Below, piece by piece: positions 47,280 through 59,900 of a stretch of 64,000 nucleotides of DNA. How positions within the stretch are numbered: position 1 is the first letter of the stretch; the number at the start of each line of letters is the position of its first letter. The position numbers and the translations under genes are program-made. The DNA comes from Garcia nutans (Eukaryota > Streptophyta > Magnoliopsida > Malpighiales > Euphorbiaceae). A model generated the notes under the pieces. The model did not search any database and was not told the DNA's origin. It saw only the letters and a program-made list of their open reading frames with translations. The DNA lies in contig CANTUV010000007.1 of the NCBI GenBank assembly GCA_947685225.1, positions 10,064,501-10,128,500 of the forward strand, written 5' to 3'.

Positions 47280-49780
47280 AGCAACATATCACATATTAAC
47301 CCATATCATAGAAAATCAACATAGATCAGTTAACAAAATATTTTTATTTACTGTTTAAAACATCTAAATAATATATAGAGGTCAAATTCTATGTATTATA
47401 GAAGTTTCATATCAAGGCATAGGAAATCATATAAACTCGTATCAAGACATATCACACTATATCAGCACATATCAGTCAATAAAATATTTTTATATACTAT
47501 ATAAAACATCTAAACAACATATAAAACTCAAATGCTATCTATTTTAAAAGTCTCACATCAACTCATAAAACATATCAACCCATATCAAGACATATCAACC
47601 CATATCAAGACATATCAACTCATATCAAGATATATCATCACATATCAAGACATATCATAGAATATCAATACATATAAGTCCAAAAAATCACATTTATTTA
47701 CTGTCAAAAATATCTAAACAATATATATAAGTTAAATCTTATGTATTATAGAAGTCACATATCAAGGCATAAGAAATCATATCAAGACATATCATACCAT
47801 ATCAACACATATCAGTCAACAAAATATTTTTATTTACTATATAAAATATCTAAACAACATATAAAACTTAAATGCTATCTATTTTGGAAGTCTCACATCA
47901 ACCCATATGAAAATATATCAACCCATATCAAGACATATCAACTCATATCAAGACATATCATCACATATCAAAACATATCATAAAATATCAACACATATAA
48001 GTCCAAAAAACCATATATATTTATTGTAAAAAATATTTAAACAATTAATAGAAGTCAAATCTTATACATTATAGAAATCTCATATCAAGGCATAGGAAAC
48101 AATATCAACTCATATCAAGATATATCACACCATATCAAGTCATATCAACACATATCAGTTAATAAAATAATTTTATATACTATATAAAGCATTTAAACAA
48201 CATATAAAACTCAAATGTTATTTATTTTAGAAGTCTCACATCAACCCATATGAAAACATATCAACCATATCAAGACACATCAACTCATATAAAGACATAT
48301 CATCACATATCAAAATATATCATAAAATATCAATACATATAAGTCCAAAAAATCACATTTATTTACTGTCAAAAATATCTAAACAATATATAGAAGTCAA
48401 ATTTTATGTATTATAGAAGTCCCAAATCAATGCATAGTAAACCATATCAACCCATATCAAGAAATATCACATCATATCAACACATATCAACCAACAAAAT
48501 AATTTTATATACTATATAAAATATCTAAACAATATATAGAACTCAAATGCTATCTATTTTAGAAGTCTCACATCAATCCATATGAAAATGTATTAACTCA
48601 TATCAAGATATATCAACCCATATCAAGATATATCATCATATATCAGTCAACAAAGTACTTTTATTTACTATATAAAATATCTAAACAACATATAAAACTC
48701 AAATGTTATATATTTTAGAAGTCCCACATCAACCCATGTGAAAATATATTAACCCATATCAAGACATATCAACCCATATCAACACATATCAACATATATC
48801 AGTCAATAAAATAATTTTATATATAAAATATCTAAACAATATATAGAACTCAAATACTATCTATTTTAGAAGTTTCATATCATTCCATATGAAAACATAT
48901 TAATTCATATCAAGACATATCAACCTATATCAAAACATATCATAGAATATCAACACATATAAGTTCACAAAACCACATTTATTTACTATCAAAAAAATCT
49001 AAACAATATATAGAAGTCAAATATTATGTATTATAGAAGTCCCATATTAAGGCATAGAAAATCATATCAACTCATATCAAGACATATCACACCATATCAA
49101 GACACATCAACACATATCAGTTAATAAAGTACTTTTAAGACATCTGAACAACATATAGAACACCAATATTTGATATTTTAGTATGCTCATATCAACCAAT
49201 ATCAAGACATATCAAGCCATATCATCACATATTAACCCATATCATAGAAGTGCAATACTGATCAAACCACAAAACCACATTTATTCACTATTTTAAGACA
49301 TTTGAACATCATATAGAACACCAGAAAAAAATTAATATTTTAATAGCCTCATATCAAACCATATCAAGACATATCAAGTCATTTCATAATATATCAAAAC
49401 ATATCAAACATATCATAGAATATCAACATAGATCAGTCCACATAACCTCATTTTTTCACTATTTAAGACATATAAACAACATATACAACATCAATGATTG
49501 ATATTTTAGTAGACTTATATCAACCTACATAAAGGTTTATCAAGTCGTATCATCACATATCACCCCGTATCATAGAAGTGCAACACAAATCAGACCACAA
49601 AATCACATTTAGTCACTATTTAATAAATGTGAGAATCCTATAGAACACCATTGTTGAATTGTATCCCATATCAGTCCATATCAAACCATACCAAAACATA
49701 TAAAATCATACCAACACATATCAACCCAAATCAACATATATCATTTCATATCAGTAGAAAAATCAACATTGGATTCAAAC
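47280..49780 (-). repeat. MULE-2 right minisatellite array with higher-order repeat
   Basis: About 2.5 kb of CATATCAAGACATATCAACC-type units, in the orientation opposite to the 32,200-33,225 array. Units are packed in a higher-order repeat of about 320-340 bp, marked by TTTATTTACTGTCAAAAATA and TCTAAACAATATATAGAAGT. These markers recur near 47,690, 48,015, 48,353 and 48,972 with one or two degenerate copies between. Confidence 0.92.
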
Positions 49781-50554
49781 AAATACATAAAATAGTAAAA
49801 TTAAAACACTAATAATGAAATTAAGGACTAAAAATAAATGGTAACTAATTAATTAAGCAAAGACTGAAATGAAGAAAAGACCCAAAAATAAAAGCAAAAA
49901 TAAAAGCCATAATTAATTGGAGTTTATAGAGAGTATACTAATGCTCATTTAGACACAAAGGAAAGATTCAAGTACTTAGTCACGCAGTTGTTCTTCGATA
50001 TTACAAACCCACCCTAACTATCTTCCTTGTATAGCAAATTAGAATTTGCATCTGACAGATTTTTCTCTTTCTTTCTCTCTTCTTCACCCTTTATTTTCAG
50101 CTGAGTAAAAGGTAGGTATAAAATGGTATATGTTGGAGTATAGAATAACTAAAATAGAATTTCTAATAACCCAATGCAATAGAAACAAATAAAATTTCTC
50201 ATACAGGAACACTTAAATACATAATCTCAAACATAAGTTAACAGTAATCATCAAACAACAAGAACCTCACAGCCACAGACTATCCTCATATCCTCAAGTA
50301 CAAATCAAGCAGAGAGATAGAAATAGCATACCTTATCTCTGTCTTCTTGAAGAATAATTGACCAATGACGCAAGGTTTTGGAAGAAAGAAAGAGAGGAAA
50401 TGTTTGGAAGAAAGAGACGAGATATTTTTTATCGGACAGTATTTAGGGATTTGAGGTTTAGAAGAAATAGAGGAAAGGTTTTTTTTTTTTAGAATTTTAA
50501 AATCATATGTAATAAGGTGTGTCATTAGCAATTGGAATGGGTGGAATTTCTTTT
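49781..50554. other. MULE-2 right subterminal region
   Basis: About 770 bp between the satellite and the right terminal repeat. It holds pyrimidine-rich patches (50,060-50,100) like those of the other MULE ends. It may contain the promoter and leader of the minus-strand Ulp1-like gene, but no exon could be supported. Confidence 0.5.
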
Positions 50555-50624
50555 ATCAGAGGGCAATTTTGTAAAAGAAAGTCTATTTAAGGTAAGGAGA
50601 GTATAAAATTTATTAGTGATATGT
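50555..50624 (-). repeat. MULE-2 right terminal inverted repeat
   Basis: Counterpart of 28,213-28,282. Shared words on the reverse strand are CACTAATAAA, TAGACT and ACAAAATT.CCCT.TGA. Confidence 0.78.
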
Positions 50625-53600
50625 GAAATGATATTTTTTTATTAAATTCCTAGTCTTTTTAACTTTCATATTTAAACCAAATTAAAAAAGGTATAATTAA
50701 AACAAAAAAAAAGATTTTTCTAATCCATTAAATACTTTATTTTTTATTGGAATATGTACAGTTTTCATTGAAATATGTTATAAATATTTCGTAATATATG
50801 TAATTTTTTATTAATAACTTTGAAAAAAATTATTGCAACACATTTCAATAAAAATAACGTTCGTTTCAATAAAAATAACTTTCATTCCATTAAAAAAATA
50901 AAGCATTTAATGCTGCTTAAATTAGAAAAATTCTTAAAAAAATTAATCCAAAAAAAATATTCCTCAAATTGTAGCACATTTCTTGAAAAGTTTTATGAGT
51001 AACCTAAAACTTAACTTAAAGACAAATCAAACTGGCATTTTATAACTCGAAGCTTGACCGGTTAAATATAAAATCTGACCAATCCAATACTAACTACTTG
51101 GATTGGGCTAGATTTTTTAAGCTCCGAAGCCGGTTGAAAAGTCCTAAATCTAATAAAGACTTCATATCATGTGCTTCCTCATTTGAAGTTTTAAGCAAAA
51201 AAAAATATCATCAACAAATAACAAATGAGAAAAAACTAGCAGCGCACGTTGACTAATATAACAACCATTTATATAAAATAACTGAAATACATGTCACATA
51301 AACAATAAAAAGGGGGTGATATATCATCTAATTGAAGACTCCAAATGAAAAATACATTAGCAATAAAAATTCCATTAAAGTTGACAATGAATTTTATTGA
51401 ATACGCTATTACATTATCAATAAAAATTCCATTAAATTTGACATTGAATTTTATTGAAGAAACAATGACATCATAACTTCACGAAATCAATTCAATCGCT
51501 AGCAAAACCCACTTGATTGCAAAATAATTTATAAAAATTCAATTTAAGCCCTAATATTTAATTCAAACATTGTATTCTATTTTTTTAGAATTAAGTAATT
51601 TTATTTATTAAAACCAACCCAATTTAGCTCAAAATTAACAAAATCATAAAATCAAGTTAACGGTGGATGACGTAAAAACGTGCATCAACGTGGCACCCAC
51701 TGGATCAAAAACATTATGATTTAATGCTAACCTTGGGGCAAAGGGCATGGTTGAAATTGAGCTTTTGTCTTGTTTTTGTATAAAGAATTATGACTATTAC
51801 ATATTTTAGTCTCAATTAATTTAAAATTAATCCATTTAATTTACAAACTAATTTTTATGAAAAGTAAAAAATGACATAATTAAAAGAGTATATAAATTAA
51901 AATATAATAAAAAAATCATAACTCTATAAATAAGATTAAAATATTGATTATTACAATAAAATGTGTTATTATGAACTTATATTTTAAATTATAATAAACA
52001 ATGAAAAAATATTATGAACCCTTATTAAATTATCTTTATAAAATATTAAACATTATAAATTGACTATTAAGTATCCGTCATCCGAATTTAATTATATATT
52101 AATTATATTTAATTAGATTTTAATTATATATTTATTATATTTTGTTTTAATTATACAATTGTGCGACATATAATTATTTTAATAAAATTATGCTAGTATT
52201 AAATTTTTATTTATAATTATTTAATTAAAAATATAAATTTATAATTTTAATTTCATAATATTTTTAAATTTTTATTCTTGAATAGATAGTTAAATAGATA
52301 CAAATAATAAATAAATGGTATTAAATGAATTTAAAACAGATATAAATAGTAAAATTATAACTATAATCAGATTTATAATGAGTAAGAGTAATTTAAATTA
52401 TTATATATTTTATATGAATAATCATCATTAAAAAATATTTTTAAATAGATATTTTCATTAAATTTTTTAATATTTTACACATTAATATAAAAAAGTTCAT
52501 ATTACAATCATTGTATTAAATAAAAAAAACTAGAATATATAATATTGAAAATGATTAAAATATATTAGGAGTGTTAGTTTATCTTATTTATTAATTAATT
52601 TTTTGCAGTGTTATCATTTATTTATTTATAATTTAATTTATTCAAATAAATTTATCATAAAAAATATATTTTTTAAAAATCTTGATCTTTCATATTTAAT
52701 GCCCTTTAATCACCTTATATTTATTTAAATCATTTATCAAATATTTAAAATTATATATAAATTTAAAAAATTTACATAAAAAGATAAATAAATTTCATGC
52801 TTTATATATATATAATATGAAGATTAAGATGTAATTTTTTAATCTTATAAATTAAAAGTTTAATATACGAATAATAATTAGAGTATAATATAATTATTTT
52901 TTCATAAAAAATTCAAATAAAAAAATAAAATTTAGAAAGCATATTTTCTAGGAAAATTTGCAAAAACAATTTTAAAAGGTAAAAAAATTATAAAAATATT
53001 TTTCAGATAAAAAAATTATTTATAAATATATAATATATTTTAATATATGTTAAGTATATATTCAATACATTTTTAGTATATTTAATATATGTTGTATAAA
53101 TATAAAAGAGTATTTTTATAAATTTAAAATATAAATTTGTAAAAAATTAAAATACATTAAAAATAAAAATTAAAAAAATATATTTTATGTAATTTCTTTT
53201 AGAGGAATGGGACATTTACACAACTATCCAAAAAAATAATTTTTATTTAAAAAAATACTATAAAAACTAAAAATATTTATAATTTTATAAAAAGTTTAAG
53301 CAAAATTTTAAAAATACCTCATTATTCACAAAAATAATTTTTTTTCAAAAATACCTATTCTATTGCTACAATCAATATTTTACTTTAATTTTTATTATTT
53401 TTTTAAACTTTAATATTAAATAAAATTTTATAATAAAATAATAAAAATTAATATTTTAAATTATTTTTTATCATATAAAAATTATAATTTTTTATAAAGG
53501 ATAAAATTTTTATTTTTATTATATAAAATAAATAATACTCACAAAAAATAAAAAAAAGATTAAATATATAAATATTTTGAACAAATTTTATAACTTATAC

Positions 53601-56555
53601 ACATAAAAATAAATAAAAGAATGCGCGCAGTTTTTATTATTTAGATGTATAGTAGTTGTGTTATAAATATATTGTAGATGTACTGTAAATGTTGTATACG
53701 TATTGTAGATATTATGTGTATATTATATTTTTATTATTTAACTTATGTGTATTTTATATAAATTGTTGAATGTTGTGTGAATATTATAAGAATAAAAAAT
53801 TAAAAAAGTAAAATTAAATAATTATTAAAAATATTATATAGATATTTTGTATATTGGTCGTAAATGTGTTATAAATGTAATTTATATTGTTAAAGTCATA
53901 TTTTATATTTTATATATATTGTGTATATATTTATTTTTTTTGTATGTGTATAAAAAAAATATTATATTAAAATTTTATTAAAAAAATATAAATTAGAAAA
54001 ATTGAAAATAAAAAAAAAGAATATCAAAAACACAATTTTGAAAAAAAAAAAAAGCAATAAGACATTCGACATTTGGACTTCTCACTTTCAAATATATGGC
54101 CCCGTGTCTTTTTTTTCATTTATATGCAAAACACATTTTTTTTTTCATTTTTATGATTTGTCAAATTAATTTTTATCTTTTTTTGTTTTTTATTTTTAAT
54201 ATTTTTTATTCGGTAAATAATATTTTTATTATTATATTCTCGTTATATATATATAAATAAATATATATACACACACAGTACATATAAAAAAAATAAACAA
54301 TGACATGTTTACAATATATCTATAATATATATATTATAATTAAGCAATATATAAAATTTAGAAGATATACATTTATAATATATATACTATAATTAAGTAA
54401 TATATAAAGATTGTATAATATATAAAGGTTAAAAAATAATATATACATAATATATATTCAACATATTTATAATATATTTAAAACATATAAAATTATATTA
54501 CAAAAGATATTCTTAAGGTTGTTTTTGGGAAATTTTTATAAAACTATATTATATTAGTTTAAAGCTATTATTTTACCAAACAATATTATAAATAAACTCA
54601 ACTTTTATATTTTTTTGAATAATTTTATAACATATACATAATATATTTATAATATATACATAAATCACATTGAATGATCACATAAATCACATAGAATGAT
54701 AATGTATAATATTTTTGAAAATTTATAAATATTTTTACATAAATTTGAAATTTTTTTATGACAATCATATTAAAAAAAAAAACACTGAGGAATTTACACT
54801 ACATACCTTAACTGCACTTTCTTTTTTCAACAATATAGCCACATTTTTTTTTTTCCATTTCTATATAAGTGTGTTCTTTTTTTTTTTTCACTTTGAGAAA
54901 TTTTCAATGTTCTCTTTTTTTTTGTTTTTCCTTTTTTATTTTTATTTTTATTTTTGTTTATTTTATTTTTTATTTAAAAATAAGTTTTTAATGTTATATT
55001 ATCACAAAAATATAACATACACATGTAACATCAATCAAACATCAACAATATCTATACAACATCTATAAAATATATATAAAATATCTAACAAATATATACA
55101 AAACATCTACCAAACATACACAAAACTTCTACTAAACATCTATAAGATTTATTTAATATTTTTATAACTTTATTTTTTAATTTTATATTCATATAACATA
55201 CACATAATATCTATACAACATCTATATAACATACATAATAAATACATAACATATACACAATATTGACCAACTATCTAAAAAATCTATATAACATCTATAT
55301 AATATATATAAAACATACACACAATATCCACACAATATCTATATAATGAAATTAATATATTTTTTAAACTTTTTTTATGTGTTTAATATATAAAATTTAT
55401 TTAAAAATAAATTTAATAATTTTTATTAATATATTTTTATATATTTTGTTTTTCTATTATTTTTTGGGAATGTTCTTTTTTATAATTAAAATTAAATTTT
55501 GTCTTTATAAAAATTAATAAATTTTATTTGCTAAAATTAATTTAAAACATTAATTTTTATTATTTTATTAAAATATTTTTATTTAATAGTAAAATTTTAA
55601 AAAATAAAAATTGAAATAAAATATTAATTATAGTGTGAGAATATACATATATACATATATATATATATTTAAAAAATCCTTGTTCTAGTGAGAAGCATGG
55701 TATTTTTGAAATTATTATTTCAACTTTTTTTTTTATAAAAATGTAATTATTTTTATTTTTTATAATATTTTTGAAATAAAATTTATTTTTAGATAATTTT
55801 ATAATTTTAATAAAATTTATTTTTATGGTATTTTAGAAATTATTATTTCAACTAATAAATGTATTAACTTTTTTATTAAAAAAATTTAATTTAATTTATA
55901 AATAACAAATAACACTAAAAAAATTAAAAAAAGGTAAAATATATAAACATGTATTAATAAAAATACTAAATTTATTTTTAAACAAAATTTATATATTAAA
56001 GACATAAAGTTTAAAAAATATTAATTTTTATTGTGTAAATTTATATGTATATTGTGTTTATGTTATATAAAAGTTGTATATATTGTGTAGATATTATGTT
56101 TATATTATATTTTTATTGTATATATTATGTGTATAAATTTTTTTTAAAAAATATTAAATAAATTATATAAATATTATATAAATAATATATAAATTTGGTA
56201 TATAATATATGTACGTTATATATATAAATAAATATAAAATATTAAAAAATGAATTTATAAAAAATTATAAAACAGAAAAAAACACCAATTTTTACTTAAA
56301 ATTGAAAAAAAAGGATGGGAAACCGTACTTTTGTAACAATAAAAAAAGTCAGCCGTGTAAATGAAAACGGAGAGTGATTTTGAGTGATTTGATGTAATTT
56401 CCTCATTTTCGAATAAGTATACTGTTCATTTGGGCTTTGGGGCCTAATTTTAAAGTGAGAATCTCTATTACATTTTTTTTAAGTTTTTATTTTTTACGAA
56501 AATTATTGTAAATTTACGAAAATTATTTTATTATAAATTAATAATAAATTTTATA
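50625..56555. other. AT-rich repeat-like intergenic region
   Basis: About 5.9 kb, extremely AT-rich, with no supportable gene. It holds a 58-bp tandem duplication (51,354-51,470), TTGTATATATTGTGTATATTATG-like low-complexity runs at 53,640-53,960 and 56,020-56,220, an inverse-orientation run (ACATCTATATAACATACATA) at 55,020-55,350, and (TA)n patches. Confidence 0.55.
51354..51470. repeat. 58-bp tandem duplication
   Basis: ACATTAGCAATAAAAATTCC and ACATTATCAATAAAAATTCC start two adjacent copies, each continuing ATTAAAGTTGACA/ATTAAATTTGACA and ending TTTTATTGAA. Confidence 0.85.
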
Positions 56556-56712
56556 TAAAATTTATAAATAATTTTATTATAATTTTATTATAAATTTATT
56601 ATAAATTTTTTATAAATTCAATGTAAATTTTTTATAAATTAATAAATATTTGATATTTTAATAAATATTTTATAAATATAATAAATTTAAAATTATTTTT
56701 ATTTATTTTTAT
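56556..56712. repeat. Dispersed AT-rich repeat, copy 2
   Basis: Same TTTTAATAAATATTTTATAA and ATATAATAAATTTAAAATTA words, in the same order, as 5290-5456. It ends about 280 bp before the start codon of the next gene. Confidence 0.6.
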
Positions 56713-56991
56713 ATTTCTGTCAAAAAACCAACTTTAAGCAGAACGATTCATTCCATCCCTCTGTTCACGTATCTTCTAAAATTTTCCCTCTCCCGTTGAT
56801 CTGGTTTGATTCCGTTTTACGTTCCCGATAACCAAACAACCAATTTCAGAGCTCGGAACAAACAAAAATTCCAACTTCTGTATGTTTCAATCTCAATTAG
56901 CCCAATCCTAAAAATCTCCTTCTCTATCTTCACATTCTGATTATTAGAAAGGACATGATCGACCGGAATTTGTAATCTGAACCCACTGTAA

Positions 56992-59900
56992 ATGGACAAA
57001 GAAACTGAGCTCCTATCGCGCCTAGCCGCGAACCACCTTCACTTAGCTCAATTCGAGCCGCTGCGAGCTACTCTGTTAACTCTCCGATCTAAAAACCCTG
57101 ACCTAGCCCTCGCAATTCTTCAAACCATAGTTGCCAACTCTGGCCGCTTCGATAACATCCTTTGGTCGCCCTCTTGTCCGTCCCATGCTCTCCTTACCTA
57201 CCTATCAACCTTAGAGCTCTTGCAATACAGTAATCCCACGTCACGGACATGGAGTTTTGATCCTGGTATCTTGCGATTGCGCGCAGAGTTTCTTTTATTG
57301 GTTCAAGTTCTCAGCGATATGGTCACGGAGATCATGCGAAAGAATGTGGATTTGGAGAGTATTGAAAGGGAGAAGGAGGAGATTGATTCTAGTGAGAAAG
57401 AAAGAGTTGAAGGGAAAGAGGAGTTGTTGGATAGGAGCGAAGATTTGAAGGATGGGAGTGGTGAATTGGGGGATAGTTTGCGAGTTCTGGATAAGGTTTT
57501 GGAGTTGGGAGTGAAGAGATTGAAACCGGATATTAGAGTGGATACTAATGACGGTGTTAATGATGAGCAAAGGAGGGAGAGAAGAGCAGATTCTGTTGCT
57601 GTTCCTTCCATTGAAGAAGAAGAAATAATGTGTTTGAGGAGGGTGGTTTTGGATCATGCTGATGTTTTTGAAGCACTGTGCTGGAATATACAGCAGCAAT
57701 TGAAGGGAGACGAGGTTGAGAATTCTGGGTTAGCTATAGCAGTGAGAAGGAATGAGAATGCTGGTATGGATATTTTGAATGATGATGATTTTGAGAAGGA
57801 AGTGGTGAAGGTGTTCAATCTGATTCAAAGAAGTGTTCAGTTAGCTCACTTAGACGCCATGAAAAAGAGCTTAGAGGCAGGAGATGAAGAAGGAGCATTT
57901 TCCCACATTTGTTATCTTCACCTTGATCGTGGGGTGGAGGAGGCTGAGTATCGGTACGTCTATCATTGGTGTTCTTTGCAACTTGAAATGAAAGTACAAT
58001 CACGCATAATTCGTTCTTGTTATTATTTAAAAAAAAAATTTCTTGCATGTAGTTAGAAAATTAAAACGATAATGTCATTTCCTTCTTTGTTAACTTAAAA
58101 GAGCATTGGAAGAGAGAATCGGGGAGAGCAGGGTGGTTAAAGCGTAGTACATAGGGTTCATTGTGTATTAAGAAAACAAAGTTGCCAGAGCAATTGCTGA
58201 AAAGATGATTGGGAGAAATGACATCTTATACTATATGACTCTTGGAACATAAGCTTGTTCTTGCCGCAAAGTTGAGTTTGCCATTTCTAAAAAAAATATG
58301 ATCATCACCTTTATTAATAAAAAAGAACAGTGGTGTTGCTGTGGATTGTGAGAAGTATATTAATATAGCTTGGAGAGCATTCCCTCCTTGTTGAGGACTA
58401 GTTGAATATGCTTCATCTATAGTTGCCAGTGTGGCCTTGTTTTTCTTCATATTCTCTTTGTTTTTTTCATTTTATATCTTATTCTAAAGACTTCTTGCGT
58501 ACAGTTATTTTTCAGTGGTTACGCTCTCCTCCTTGAATTTTCTGTACTTTCCATTTGTTAAATGAGAACGGTTAACATTGTTCTGCCTTTTTGCACTCAA
58601 GATGAAACTTTTGTTTGTTATTGTGTGCCTTCATTGCGGAGAACTTTTTTTAGGATACTGATTAATCTATTTAAGGTTGCAAATCTCCTTTATCATCTTC
58701 TAGATGTTCATTCACATTGCCTTTTGATGTTTCTAATAGAACGGTTTTGCAAGATCTCCTTGTGAGGGTTTTGTCAAGACGTGAAGGATATGGGGATTCC
58801 TGGAAAGTCATGCAAGAGAAGTTGCTGCATATTTATAGCAAGGCTGTTTCATCAAATTGTAGTCAAGTTGTCGAAATTATTCAGGTAAAGCTCACTTATG
58901 TTTTCTCATGTGTAGTTTCTAGTGGTTGAATATTTTTGGCAATCTTTTTGAAAGATCTTAGCTTTTCATTGATGATTGTGAGAAATTCAGATTAGAGTCT
59001 AGTTGTGCACAGAACACTTTTTTATTAGGCTGTGTGAGGATTGTTTGGTATTTGGTGGTTTGTTAAAAAAAAATCTCAGAAGTTGGTTCCTAATACTTTC
59101 TGAAAAGACCTTTGGATATTCCCCTTCTTAAGTGAAGAATTCCTTTTAGAATTTCAAATTTGACGAAGCTTGCGTAGGTGTGAATCTGAACTATTTTTGC
59201 TTGAAGTATTTAGACCTTGGTTAGTCAACTATAAACTCCCAAAAGGTCCCTTAGCTGCTTAGGATCTGATACTATTGATTTACCTTGCGTTCTTTATTTT
59301 ATACTTTTTTTTTAAAAAAAATCTGTTAATTATTTCCTGTTTGAATGAGGATGAATTTCTGGTTAAATGGAATTTTTGCTAGCATCCTTGAGGACGTGGG
59401 TATATGTTGTTTATGCATAAGAAATTTCAATTCTATTTAATGCTATTTGTTCTATGATCTCTGTTTTGATATTATGATTAGAACAATGTGGTTAATGCAG
59501 GCTATCCAGGATAACTTGCTCCGTCAAGAGATTGAGACCTTGCGAGACAACAACCAGATTCCACCCCCTTTAGAGCGCTTTCAAAGGTATCTTGCAGAAA
59601 CAAGAGCAGATGCAGATTTGAGTGATCCATCTTCATTCTTGAATATTGCAGTCAGTTTTTGCATGAGAGACATATACCATTATGCTCGTGTTTCTGGATT
59701 ACATGTCCTTGAATGTGTCATGGATACAGCACTCTCTGCAGTCAAGAGGGAGCAGCTTCAAGAGGCTAGCAATGTATGTGCACACTTTAGAATTTAGCTG
59801 TTAAGTATGGTAGTCCGGAATGCAAATTTATTATATTGCAAATTGGAGTTTTCAGTACAACTCTTGTTGACTGATTATTGTTCCAGGTTCTTATGTTATT

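Larger units (their letters stand above)
28213..50624. mobile_element. MULE-2: composite Ulp1-carrying Mutator-like element with nested LTR elements
   Basis: The outer 70 bases at each end form an inverted repeat of about 80% identity (left CACTATTCACTAATAAAATT, right reverse complement CACATATCACTAATAAATTT), continuing through AGTAGACT and ACAAAATTACCCT words. The same terminus starts MULE-1. Contents left to right: a captured KUP-like exon (-), a decayed MuDR-type transposase (+), a GATATG minisatellite (+), a 162-bp tandem repeat, a decayed DUF1985/Ulp1 gene (-) containing two LTR insertions, and a CATATCA minisatellite (-). Without the insertions it is about 12.5 kb. Mutator-like elements that carry Ulp1-like genes are known in plants as Kaonashi-type MULEs. 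No convincing 9-bp target duplication was seen. Both genes carry stops, so this copy is not autonomous. Confidence 0.75.

Noticed and set aside
47741..47983. 80-codon frame (His/Tyr/Ser/Lys repeat)
   Set aside because: Lies entirely in the CATATCA minisatellite and follows its period.
50286..50531. 81-codon minus-strand frame near the right end of MULE-2
   Set aside because: No recognisable domain, and the Lys/Ser/Phe-rich reading covers T/A-rich subterminal sequence.
28213..50633. 9-bp target duplication for MULE-2
   Set aside because: The flanks (ATATGCACC on the left, AAATGATAT on the right) do not match; small shifts of the boundary did not produce a convincing repeat.
54715..55068. 117-codon Phe-rich frame
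   Set aside because: Made of T-runs in very AT-rich DNA; resembles a membrane protein only through composition.
57295..57699. Minus-strand frames of 134 and 102 codons opposite exon 1 of the large gene
   Set aside because: Mirror readings of the Glu/Lys-rich and Ser-rich coding exon; the plus strand has the continuous, splice-consistent frame.
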